5,269 bases of DNA from contig DNJW01000007.1 of assembly GCA_003488965.1 (NCBI GenBank), positions 3,955-9,223 of the forward strand, read 5' to 3'. Under the pieces are notes generated by a model. It saw only the letters and a program-made list of their open reading frames with translations, was not told the DNA's origin and did not search any database. This document shows, piece after piece, positions 1 through 5,269 of this stretch. The stretch comes from Lachnospiraceae bacterium (GTDB taxonomy: Bacteria > Bacillota > Clostridia > Lachnospirales > Lachnospiraceae). Position 1 is the stretch's first letter; each line of letters begins with the position of its first letter. The position numbers and the translations under genes were made by a program.

Positions 1-64
1 TTTTTTGTGCAATCTGCCAGACGGGATTGCCGGACAGACCTTTTGACACCCGAACCCTATAAGG
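1..64. other. Window edge downstream of alaS, nothing assignable
   Basis: There is no gene I can support. GCAATC (9-14) can pair with GATTGC (25-30), with an inner CC/GG pair. Six T open the window at 1-6; on the minus strand they read as A, so this hairpin is not a minus-strand terminator. It may belong to the next intergenic region or gene. Confidence 0.3.
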
Positions 65-91
65 AAAAATGCCCTTATTTTGGGCATTTTT
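65..91 (-). terminator. Intrinsic terminator-like hairpin after alaS
   Basis: A perfect 10-bp inverted repeat, AAAAATGCCC at 65-74 and GGGCATTTTT at 82-91, encloses a 7-nt loop. It begins nine bases past the alaS stop codon. On the minus strand the right half of the stem ends in five T, so the T-tract is part of the stem and is followed by CC. The symmetric A/T ends mean it could also act on plus-strand transcripts. Position and shape fit the end of the lipoprotein-glyQS-alaS unit. The stem has only four G-C pairs, so termination may be incomplete. Confidence 0.8.
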
Positions 92-99
92 CAAAATTT

Positions 100-2736
100 T
101 TAAAGCTGTCCCTCCAGAACCTTCGCCGCTTCCTCTATTGCCTTCTCAATCCCAGCGGGATTCTTTCCGCCGGCCTGGGCCATGTTGGGTCTTCCGCCGC
201 CGCCGCCGCCCACGAGGGCTGCAATTCCTTTAATCAGGTTTCCGGCATGGGCACCTTTCGCCATCGCACCTTCTGTAACGAAAGCTACCAGATTGACTTT
301 GCCGTCCACATCGGAAAAGAGGACAATCACTCCTTCTCCTATTTTTGCTTTCAGCTGGTCTCCTAAATCCCGCAGCCCGTTCATATCCACGCCGGATACT
401 TTTACCGCCAAGAATTTCACTCCCTTGATTTCCTGAACCTGATTCATAACATCGCCCAAAGCTTCTTTTGCCGCTTTGCTCTTCAAAGATTCATTCTCAT
501 TCTGGAGCGATTTCACCTCTGCCATCAGATGCTCCAGACGCTCTACCAGACCGGAGGGAGTGGTTTTTACTGTTTTTGCCGCTTCCGCCAGCACCGCTTC
601 CAGCCCTTCATAATATTTTAACACGCCTGTTCCGGTGAGGGCTTCGATTCTTCTTACGCCTGCCGCCACACCGCTTTCTGATAAAATTTTAAAATTTGCA
701 ATGGTTCCCGTATTGGAAACATGGGTACCGCCGCACAGTTCGGTAGAGAAATCCCCCATTTTTACTACACGTACGGTCTCCCCGTATTTTTCCCCGAACA
801 ACGCCATGGCGCCGCTCTTCTTTGCCTCATCAATTGTCATAATGCTGGTGGTTACCGGAAGGGCACAGGCAATCTGCTCATTTACAATCCGCTCCGTTTT
901 TTCCAGTTCCTCCTTCGTCATTGCCGAGAAATGGCTAAAGTCAAAGCGCAGTCTCTCACCGTCCACATAAGAACCTGCCTGTTCTACATGAGTTCCCAGG
1001 ACTGTCCTTAATGCTTTCTGCAGCAAATGGGTAGCACTATGGTTTTTACAAGTATCAGCCCGTCTTTCCGCATCTACGGAAAGAATTACCGCATCCCCGG
1101 TCTTAAACATACCTTTTGTTACCCTGCCGATATGGCCCACTTTGCCGCCCAGCATTTTCACAGTATCCATAACCTGGAATATGCCGTCTTTGGAAGTAAT
1201 AAAACCAGTATCCGCGCACTGTCCGCCCATGGTAGCATAAAAAGGAGTTTCCTCCACAAAAATTGTTCCGTTTTCCCCGTCAGTCAGCGCTTCCACAATT
1301 TCATTTTCCGTTGTCAGCACTGTAATCCTGGAATCATGCTCTAATCTGTCATAGCCTACGAACTTTGTTGTAACAGATGGGTCAATGGATTCATAAACGG
1401 TTACGTCCGCTCCCATATAATTGGTTACCTTACGGGCCGAACGGGCCTTTGCCTTCTGTTCCTCCATTGCTTCCGCAAAACCCTTTTCGTCTATTGTCAG
1501 ACCCTTTTCTTCCAGAATCTCCTTTGTCAGGTCAAGCGGGAATCCATAGGTATCATACAGCTTAAATGCTTCGCTTCCGGCAAGCTCCTTCTTGCCCTCT
1601 TTTTCTATGGCAGCTTCCATTTCCGCTAAAATCGTCAGCCCCTGGTCAATCGTTTTATTGAACTTGCTTTCTTCCTGGGTCAGCACATTGAAAATAAAAT
1701 CTTTCTTTTCTTCCAGCTCCGGATAACCGTCCTTACTTCCCTCAATGACCGTACGGCTCAATTCCGCAAGGAACTGCCCTTCTATGCCAAGCAGCCTTCC
1801 GTGCCTTGCGGCGCGCCGGATAATACGCCGAAGCACATATCCTCTGCCTTCATTCGACGGCATAATACCATCTGAAATCATAAAAGTAGCGGAACGGATA
1901 TGGTCGGTAACGATACGGATAGAAACGTCCCATTCATACTTTTTCTTATATTCTTTTCCTGCCAGCTCACAAACCCTGTTGCGCAAAGCCTGTATCGTGT
2001 CCACATCAAAAATGGAGTCCACATCCTGCACAACGGTAGCAAGACGTTCAAGCCCCATGCCGGTATCTATATTTTTCTGTTCCAGTTCGCTGTAATTTCC
2101 CTTTCCGTCATTGTCGAACTGGGTAAATACATTATTCCATACTTCAATATAACGGTCACAGTCGCAGCCCACTGTACATCCCGGCTTGCCGCAGCCGTAT
2201 TTTTCTCCCCTGTCATAATAAATTTCCGAACAAGGGCCGCAGGGACCGGAACCATGTTCCCAAAAATTATCTTCCTTACCAAAACGGAAAATCCTCTCCG
2301 GCGCAATACCGATTTCTTTATTCCAGATATCGAACGCTTCATCGTCCTCCAAATAAACAGAAGGATACAGCCTGTCCGCATCCAGACCCACTACTTCCGT
2401 TAAAAATTCCCAGCTCCAGCTGATTGCCTCCCGTTTAAAGTAATCCCCGAAGGAAAAATTTCCCAACATTTCAAAAAACGTACCGTGCCGCGCCGTTTTT
2501 CCGATGTTTTCAATATCCCCGGTGCGGATACATTTCTGGCATGTAGTCACCCTTTTTCTCGGCGGTATCTCCTGCCCGGTAAAATACGGCTTTAACGGCG
2601 CCATGCCGGAATTAATCAGCAGCAGGCTGTTATCATTATGAGGAACCAGAGAAAAGCTCTTCATCGCCAGATGCCCTTTGCTTTCAAAGAACTCCAAAAA
2701 CATCCTTCTTAATTCATTTACCCCATATTGTTTCAT
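100..2736 (-). CDS. alaS: Alanyl-tRNA synthetase
   Basis: Class II aminoacyl-tRNA synthetase that charges tRNA-Ala with alanine in the cytoplasm. At 878 residues it is full length (the E. coli enzyme has 876). Visible landmarks, in order: the N-terminal ELRRMFLEFF segment; a motif 2 region near 83-101 (RHGTFFEMLGNFSFGDYF); motif 3 GMGLERL at 226-232; the editing-domain HSATH with His566 and His570, and CGGTH with Cys668 and His672, which together form the expected zinc/editing site; and the C-Ala domain with six glycines at 843-848 followed by RPNMAQAGG. Together these show intact aminoacylation, editing and C-Ala modules. Residues 166-193 hold two cysteines in GPCGPCS plus Cys182, 187, 191 and 193, a possible metal-binding insert. 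The ATG at 2736 gives the normal N-terminus; a modest AAAGGA lies 12 nt upstream (2749-2754). It sits 27 nt after glyQS and is probably cotranscribed. Confidence 0.98.
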   Translation of the reverse strand: MKQYGVNELRRMFLEFFESKGHLAMKSFSLVPHNDNSLLLINSGMAPLKPYFTGQEIPPRKRVTTCQKCIRTGDIENIGKTARHGTFFEMLGNFSFGDYFKREAISWSWEFLTEVVGLDADRLYPSVYLEDDEAFDIWNKEIGIAPERIFRFGKEDNFWEHGSGPCGPCSEIYYDRGEKYGCGKPGCTVGCDCDRYIEVWNNVFTQFDNDGKGNYSELEQKNIDTGMGLERLATVVQDVDSIFDVDTIQALRNRVCELAGKEYKKKYEWDVSIRIVTDHIRSATFMISDGIMPSNEGRGYVLRRIIRRAARHGRLLGIEGQFLAELSRTVIEGSKDGYPELEEKKDFIFNVLTQEESKFNKTIDQGLTILAEMEAAIEKEGKKELAGSEAFKLYDTYGFPLDLTKEILEEKGLTIDEKGFAEAMEEQKAKARSARKVTNYMGADVTVYESIDPSVTTKFVGYDRLEHDSRITVLTTENEIVEALTDGENGTIFVEETPFYATMGGQCADTGFITSKDGIFQVMDTVKMLGGKVGHIGRVTKGMFKTGDAVILSVDAERRADTCKNHSATHLLQKALRTVLGTHVEQAGSYVDGERLRFDFSHFSAMTKEELEKTERIVNEQIACALPVTTSIMTIDEAKKSGAMALFGEKYGETVRVVKMGDFSTELCGGTHVSNTGTIANFKILSESGVAAGVRRIEALTGTGVLKYYEGLEAVLAEAAKTVKTTPSGLVERLEHLMAEVKSLQNENESLKSKAAKEALGDVMNQVQEIKGVKFLAVKVSGVDMNGLRDLGDQLKAKIGEGVIVLFSDVDGKVNLVAFVTEGAMAKGAHAGNLIKGIAALVGGGGGGRPNMAQAGGKNPAGIEKAIEEAAKVLEGQL

Positions 2737-2763
2737 CGTCGTTTCCGTTCCTTTCCCACTTAT

Positions 2764-4152
2764 TTAAAAAGTAAATTTATCCGCAAAGTAAGCATCCAGA
2801 CTGTCAATGGCAACCCTTTCCTGCTCCATGGAATCACGGAAACGCACTGTTACACAGCCGTCTGTTTCCGAATCGAAATCATAAGTAACGCAGAAAGGTG
2901 TACCGATTTCATCCTGCCTGCGGTATCTCTTTCCGATATTTCCCCTATCGTCAAATTCACAGTTATATTTCTTGGACAGCTGGGTAAAAATCTTTTCTGC
3001 TCCTTCATTCAGCTTTTTGGAAAGCGGCAGCACACCGATTTTAACCGGTGCCAGCGCCGGATGGAAATGAAGCACGGTACGCACATCCCCCTCCCCGATT
3101 TCCTCTTCATCATAAGCAGCACAAAGAAATGCCAGCACGACTCTGTCCGCGCCCAGGGAAGGCTCAATGACATAAGGCACATATCTGGTATTCTTTCCGT
3201 CATCAAAATAAGTCAAATCCTGACCCGAAGTATTCTGGTGCTGCGTCAGGTCATAATCTGTCCTGTCCGCAATTCCCCAAAGCTCTCCCCAGCCGAAGGG
3301 GAACAAAAATTCAATATCCGTAGTTGCCTTGGAGTAAAACGAAAGTTCTTCCTTGTCATGGTCTCTGACACGCATCTCTTCCTCTTTCATGCCAAGTTTT
3401 TTCAGCCAGTCAATACAGAACTGCTTCCAGTACGCAAACCATTCCAAATCCGTATCCGGCTCGCAGAAAAACTCCAGCTCCATCTGTTCAAACTCCCTTG
3501 TACGGAATGTAAAATTTCCGGGCGTAATTTCATTGCGGAAAGACTTGCCAATCTGGCCGATGCCGAAAGGAATCTTCTTTCTGGATGTTCTCTGTACATT
3601 CTTGAAATTTACAAAAATCCCCTGTGCGGTCTCGGGTCTTAAGTACACTGTATTTTTAGCATCTTCAGTAACGCCCTGAAAGGTCTTGAACATCAGATTA
3701 AACTGTCTGATATCCGTAAAATTATGTTTGCCGCAGGTAGGACATGGAACCTGATTCTGTTCGATAAAGTTTCTCATCTTCTCCTGGGACCAGCCGTCTA
3801 TAGAACCGTCCAGCTCTATCTGATGCTCCGCCGCATAATCTTCAATAATCTTGTCCGCCCTGAAACGTTCATGGCATTCTTTACAGTCCATCAGAGGGTC
3901 GGAAAAGCCTCCCAGATGCCCGGATGCTACCCATGTCTGGGGATTCATCAAAATCGCACAGTCCACGCCCACGTTGTATGGATTTTCCATAATGAACTTC
4001 TGCCACCATGCTTTTTTTACGTTGTTCTTCAGCTCCACGCCAAGATTGCCGTAATCCCATGTATTCGCCAGCCCTCCATATATCTCCGAGCCGGGATACA
4101 CAAACCCTCTTGCTTTCGCCAAAGCTACAATTTTATCCATCGTCTTTTCCAT
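2764..4152 (-). CDS. glyQS: Glycyl-tRNA synthetase, single-chain (alpha2) type
   Basis: Class II synthetase that charges tRNA-Gly with glycine in the cytoplasm. At 462 residues it has the size of the homodimeric bacterial/eukaryotic-type enzyme, not the separate GlyQ and GlyS subunits. The N-terminus carries [20 protein letters not shown] (16-35), typical of this family. Cys90/Cys93 and Cys137/Cys140 form two CX2C pairs that could bind a metal. The catalytic core shows LRPETAQG at 171-178, motif 2 FRNEIT at 205-210 continuing through [14 protein letters not shown] (216-229), and motif 3 [10 protein letters not shown] at 334-343 with the conserved arginine. From about 365 onward is the anticodon-binding domain ([10 protein letters not shown], then [19 protein letters not shown]). 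Position 36 is Asn where Pro often occurs (YGNLG). An AAAGGAG at 4165-4171 favours Met1 over Met5. It lies 33 nt downstream of the lipoprotein gene and 27 nt upstream of alaS. Confidence 0.98.
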   Translation of the reverse strand: MEKTMDKIVALAKARGFVYPGSEIYGGLANTWDYGNLGVELKNNVKKAWWQKFIMENPYNVGVDCAILMNPQTWVASGHLGGFSDPLMDCKECHERFRADKIIEDYAAEHQIELDGSIDGWSQEKMRNFIEQNQVPCPTCGKHNFTDIRQFNLMFKTFQGVTEDAKNTVYLRPETAQGIFVNFKNVQRTSRKKIPFGIGQIGKSFRNEITPGNFTFRTREFEQMELEFFCEPDTDLEWFAYWKQFCIDWLKKLGMKEEEMRVRDHDKEELSFYSKATTDIEFLFPFGWGELWGIADRTDYDLTQHQNTSGQDLTYFDDGKNTRYVPYVIEPSLGADRVVLAFLCAAYDEEEIGEGDVRTVLHFHPALAPVKIGVLPLSKKLNEGAEKIFTQLSKKYNCEFDDRGNIGKRYRRQDEIGTPFCVTYDFDSETDGCVTVRFRDSMEQERVAIDSLDAYFADKFTF

Positions 4153-4164
4153 TGTCTTTCTATT

Positions 4165-4171
4165 CTCCTTT
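4165..4171 (-). promoter_or_regulatory. Ribosome binding site deciding the glyQS start
   Basis: AAAGGAG on the minus strand ends 12 nt before the ATG at 4152 and 24 nt before the second in-frame ATG at 4140 (Met5). The spacing to Met1 is slightly long but usable; that to Met5 is not. The site lies in the 33-nt gap after the lipoprotein stop, so glyQS has its own translation signal. Confidence 0.7.
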
Positions 4172-4185
4172 CCAATCTTCCGTCC

Positions 4186-4821
4186 TTATTTGTAAATCAC
4201 ATAGTACCTTCCCAATGCCTCCCCGTCCTCGCCGGATTGCATAATTGCCTGATTCTTTCCCGAAACCGATATGTTTTCTCCCACATATAAAATCCTGCCT
4301 GTCACTTTTACTCTCGAAGGAGATTCGGCAATCAGTATCTTAGAACTTCCCATGCCAAGAATATCTTCTTTCCCTATAGTTTCCTCCCCCTTCACATCGG
4401 TCAGGGAAATATCGAAAGAATACCCCGCATCGCCGGCCTCGGCTACCGTCCCGCAAAATAACTTCTTGTTATTATAAGGGTCTGTATTATATGCCGTATA
4501 AATATCTGCAGAAGGATACTTTATGCTGACTGTCAGCTTCCCGTCCGCGCTTTCAAACTTATCCACGGTTATACTTCCGTCCTCAGCTCCCCTATTGAAA
4601 TCATCCACCTCGGCAATCAGTATATCCCTTAAATTTGTTTCATCATAATAGTCCTTCGCAAACTCTTCCGTAATCGTTTCTACAATACTGCCATCCTTTA
4701 AAACCTCAATCTCTGTTCCGGCAGCCGCTCCAGCCTGGGCATCTTCCGTTTCCTTTTCTCCGCATCCCCATAACGCCGTGCTTATAAGCAGCATACCCAA
4801 AATCCATCTTACTTTCCGCAT
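4186..4821 (-). CDS. Putative lipoprotein of unknown function
   Basis: A 211-residue protein that I do not recognise as a named family. The N-terminus is a clear lipoprotein signal: positive MRKVR, a hydrophobic stretch 6-18, then LWGC with the lipidated Cys at position 20. A low-complexity acidic/Ala-Gly linker (21-36) follows. The remainder, about 175 residues, is acidic and polar with alternating beta-like strands (ITVDKFESADGKLTVSIKYP at 84-103, VKVTGRILYVGENISVSG at 161-178) and no transmembrane segment, so the mature protein should sit on the outer face of the membrane. It ends in RYYVIYK. No catalytic motif is visible; Cys20 and Cys113 are the only cysteines. A strong GGAGGA (4829-4834) lies about 7-8 nt before the ATG. 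It is the first gene after the predicted promoter, 33 nt before glyQS. The synthetase context gives no evident clue to its role and may reflect shared growth-linked expression only. Confidence 0.88.
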   Translation of the reverse strand: MRKVRWILGMLLISTALWGCGEKETEDAQAGAAAGTEIEVLKDGSIVETITEEFAKDYYDETNLRDILIAEVDDFNRGAEDGSITVDKFESADGKLTVSIKYPSADIYTAYNTDPYNNKKLFCGTVAEAGDAGYSFDISLTDVKGEETIGKEDILGMGSSKILIAESPSRVKVTGRILYVGENISVSGKNQAIMQSGEDGEALGRYYVIYK

Positions 4822-4883
4822 TTTTCGATCCTCCAGTTCCGGATTTTTTATATTCCATTGTTGCCTGGAATTTCCTTTACATT
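4822..4883 (-). promoter_or_regulatory. Short untranslated leader with a small dyad, no T-box seen
   Basis: The predicted 62-nt leader contains a 5-bp dyad (TTCCA 4853-4857 with TGGAA 4866-4870, 8-nt loop). Its GGAA can alternatively pair with TTCC at 4872-4875. Both pairings are weak. I looked for the T-box antiterminator core (AGGGTGGNACCGCG-like) and a leader terminator and found neither. The leader is also far too short for a T-box. Regulation, if any, is not visible here. Confidence 0.4.
4829..4834 (-). promoter_or_regulatory. Ribosome binding site of the lipoprotein gene
   Basis: GGAGGA on the minus strand, 7 nt before the ATG at 4821, is the strongest ribosome binding site in the window and supports this start codon. 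The preceding bases (TCCGGAACT) could pair weakly with it through a three-base TCC/GGA match, too little to claim control. Confidence 0.75.
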
Positions 4884-4889
4884 CACAAT

Positions 4890-4918
4890 ATTATATCTGA
4901 CTTATAGGGTTTTTTCAA
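4890..4918 (-). promoter_or_regulatory. Vegetative (sigma-A type) promoter of the lipoprotein-glyQS-alaS unit
   Basis: Read on the minus strand: TTGAAA (4913-4918) as the -35 box, a spacer of exactly 17 nt, and TATAAT (4890-4895) as the -10 box. This is a perfect -10 and five of six -35 bases. The start of transcription should be near 4883, leaving a leader of about 62 nt before the lipoprotein ATG. The -35 box lies inside the left end of the foldback element, while the -10 box lies outside it. No other comparably good promoter was seen for the three genes. Confidence 0.8.
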
Positions 4919-4959
4919 CTGTAAAATGCTTGGTTTGGGTTAGGGAGTGGTTAAAGTCC

Positions 4960-5113
4960 GCGCAGACGAAGCCGATATTTCTACGTGCGCCCCGCTTTCG
5001 CTTCACAAAAAACGCAGCAGTACTAGGCTCGTGGAGAACCAGAGATTTTAATCTCTTGCGAAGTGCTGGCGTTTTTTGAGAGGCTTCTTAAGAAATATCG
5101 GCTTCGTCTGCGC
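4960..5113. repeat. Perfect 23-bp inverted repeat
   Basis: The left arm 4960-4982 begins GCGCAGACGAAGCC and ends GATATTTCT; the right arm 5091-5113 is its exact reverse complement. The arms are separated by 108 bp. The bases on either side do not pair, so the perfect match is exactly 23 bp. This is the core of the larger foldback element and would form a long stem in RNA of either strand. Confidence 0.92.
5006..5078. terminator. Bidirectional terminator-like hairpin inside the foldback element
   Basis: CAAAAAACGC (5006-5015) pairs perfectly with GCGTTTTTTG (5069-5078). After a single bulged G at 5068 the pairing continues AGCA (5016-5019) with TGCT (5064-5067), giving 14 pairs. The A6/T6 tracts place six T at the 3' side on either strand. 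The 44-nt loop holds a second hairpin, AGAGAT (5041-5046) with ATCTCT (5051-5056) and loop TTTA. The large loop is unusual for an intrinsic terminator. Its position would stop minus-strand read-through ahead of the lipoprotein promoter. Confidence 0.45.
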
Positions 5114-5173
5114 TAGGTTATCCAATGCCGATGAGTCAAAAACCCTACCCGGCAACACTCGAATCCTATTACC

Positions 5174-5208
5174 TATAGTAAACGAAATTTCTAATGTCGT
5201 TTACTATA
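5174..5208. repeat. Perfect 12-bp palindrome with 11-nt loop
   Basis: TATAGTAAACGA (5174-5185) is the exact reverse complement of TCGTTTACTATA (5197-5208), around the loop 5186-5196. It is followed by AAAATATT on the plus strand and by GGTAATAGG on the minus strand, so there is no T-tract and it does not look like an intrinsic terminator. It lies 26 bp outside the foldback element. It could be a small dispersed repeat, a protein-binding dyad, or an RNA-stabilising hairpin. Confidence 0.75.
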
Positions 5209-5269
5209 AAATATTGCCATGGTGTTCTTTGCTAATTTCGGCAACGTAGCGCAGCCAGAGAAAATATTT
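5209..5269. other. Window edge without an assignable gene
   Basis: Both strands carry short open frames running off the edge: a 21-codon minus-strand tail ending at TAG (5204-5206) and a plus-strand frame from ATG 5219. Neither is long enough to assign. A CGGCAAC heptamer at 5240-5246 repeats the one at 5150-5156, and TTGCC (5214-5218) can pair with GGCAA (5240-5244). Confidence 0.4.

Larger units (their letters stand above)
4905..5147. repeat. Foldback (MITE-like) palindromic element, about 243 bp
   Basis: The outer ends are 10-bp perfect inverted repeats, TAGGGTTTTT (4905-4914) and AAAAACCCTA (5138-5147). The arms then share only patches (ACT/AGT, TTGG/CCAA). They next meet in a perfect 23-bp inverted repeat, 4960-4982 with 5091-5113, followed by further nested pairing towards the centre. 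The terminal TA could be a target duplication flanking GGGTTTTT ends, as for TA-targeting elements, but this is inference. No credible coding region lies inside: the plus-strand open frame 4858-5079 crosses the element boundary and has no ribosome binding site. It may be a miniature transposable element, a structured RNA, or an intergenic repeat family; the sequence alone does not decide. Confidence 0.7.

Noticed and set aside
7..366. Plus-strand open frame of 119 codons
   Set aside because: It crosses the alaS terminator hairpin and the alaS 3' end in antisense. The Ala-rich part simply mirrors the (GCC)n run.
1900..2403. Plus-strand open frame of 167 codons
   Set aside because: Fully inside alaS on the opposite strand, with a composition typical of a complement-frame shadow.
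2728..3642. Plus-strand open frame of 304 codons
   Set aside because: It runs antisense through glyQS, whose conserved motifs are unmistakable. The translation has no recognisable domain and reads as a shadow of the real gene.
3724..4290. Plus-strand open frame of 188 codons
   Set aside because: Antisense to the start of glyQS and the end of the lipoprotein gene, with no ribosome binding site or family signature.
4861..4889. Possible plus-strand promoter, TTGCCT then CACAAT with a 17-nt gap
   Set aside because: The -10 match is poor and there is no gene downstream on the plus strand. The same stretch is explained by the strong minus-strand promoter and leader.
4858..5079. Plus-strand open frame of 73 codons over the promoter and foldback element
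   Set aside because: It spans the element boundary and the operon promoter, lacks a ribosome binding site and has no family resemblance.
4905..5147. CRISPR array or tRNA/rRNA gene in the gene-free right end
   Set aside because: There are no regularly spaced direct repeats, and no cloverleaf or rRNA signature. The repeats are inverted and nested.
5219..5269. Plus-strand ATG frame open to the window edge
   Set aside because: Only 17 codons are visible, there is no ribosome binding site upstream, and it overlaps an equally plausible minus-strand tail. It cannot be called from this window.

Overview
The window looks like a piece of a Clostridia chromosome, most plausibly Lachnospiraceae or a close relative. 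I infer this from moderate GC, purine-rich AGGAG-type ribosome binding sites, a single-chain GlyQS-type glycyl-tRNA synthetase, a cysteine-rich AlaRS insert of the kind I associate with clostridia, and a small Gly-Cys lipoprotein. No database search was possible, so the taxonomic call rests on protein style.

All three confident genes lie on the minus strand and are read from right to left. A near-consensus vegetative promoter (-35 at 4913-4918, -10 at 4890-4895, 17-nt spacer) precedes a 211-residue lipoprotein of unknown function (4186-4821). Glycyl-tRNA synthetase (2764-4152) follows after 33 nt, and alanyl-tRNA synthetase (100-2736) after another 27 nt. Neither gap holds a terminator or promoter that I can see. 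A 10-bp hairpin nine bases past the alaS stop (65-91) closes the unit. I read this as one transcription unit that supplies charging enzymes for glycine and alanine, with a membrane-anchored lipoprotein of unexplained role at its head. The predicted leader is only about 62 nt and no T-box core sequence is visible, so the T-box control common for these synthetases in Firmicutes seems absent here.

The gene-free right end (4822-5269) is the most unusual part. A foldback element of about 243 bp (4905-5147) has 10-bp terminal inverted repeats, a perfect 23-bp internal inverted repeat (4960-4982 with 5091-5113), and a nested A-tract/stem/T-tract hairpin that resembles a bidirectional terminator. It ends in TA on both sides, as a miniature transposable element or structured-RNA cassette might. 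Its outer end contains the -35 box of the lipoprotein-glyQS-alaS promoter, so the element may have contributed half of that promoter. Just beyond it is a separate perfect 12-bp palindrome (5174-5208) without a T-tract. The far left (1-64) and far right (5209-5269) ends hold no gene I can name.
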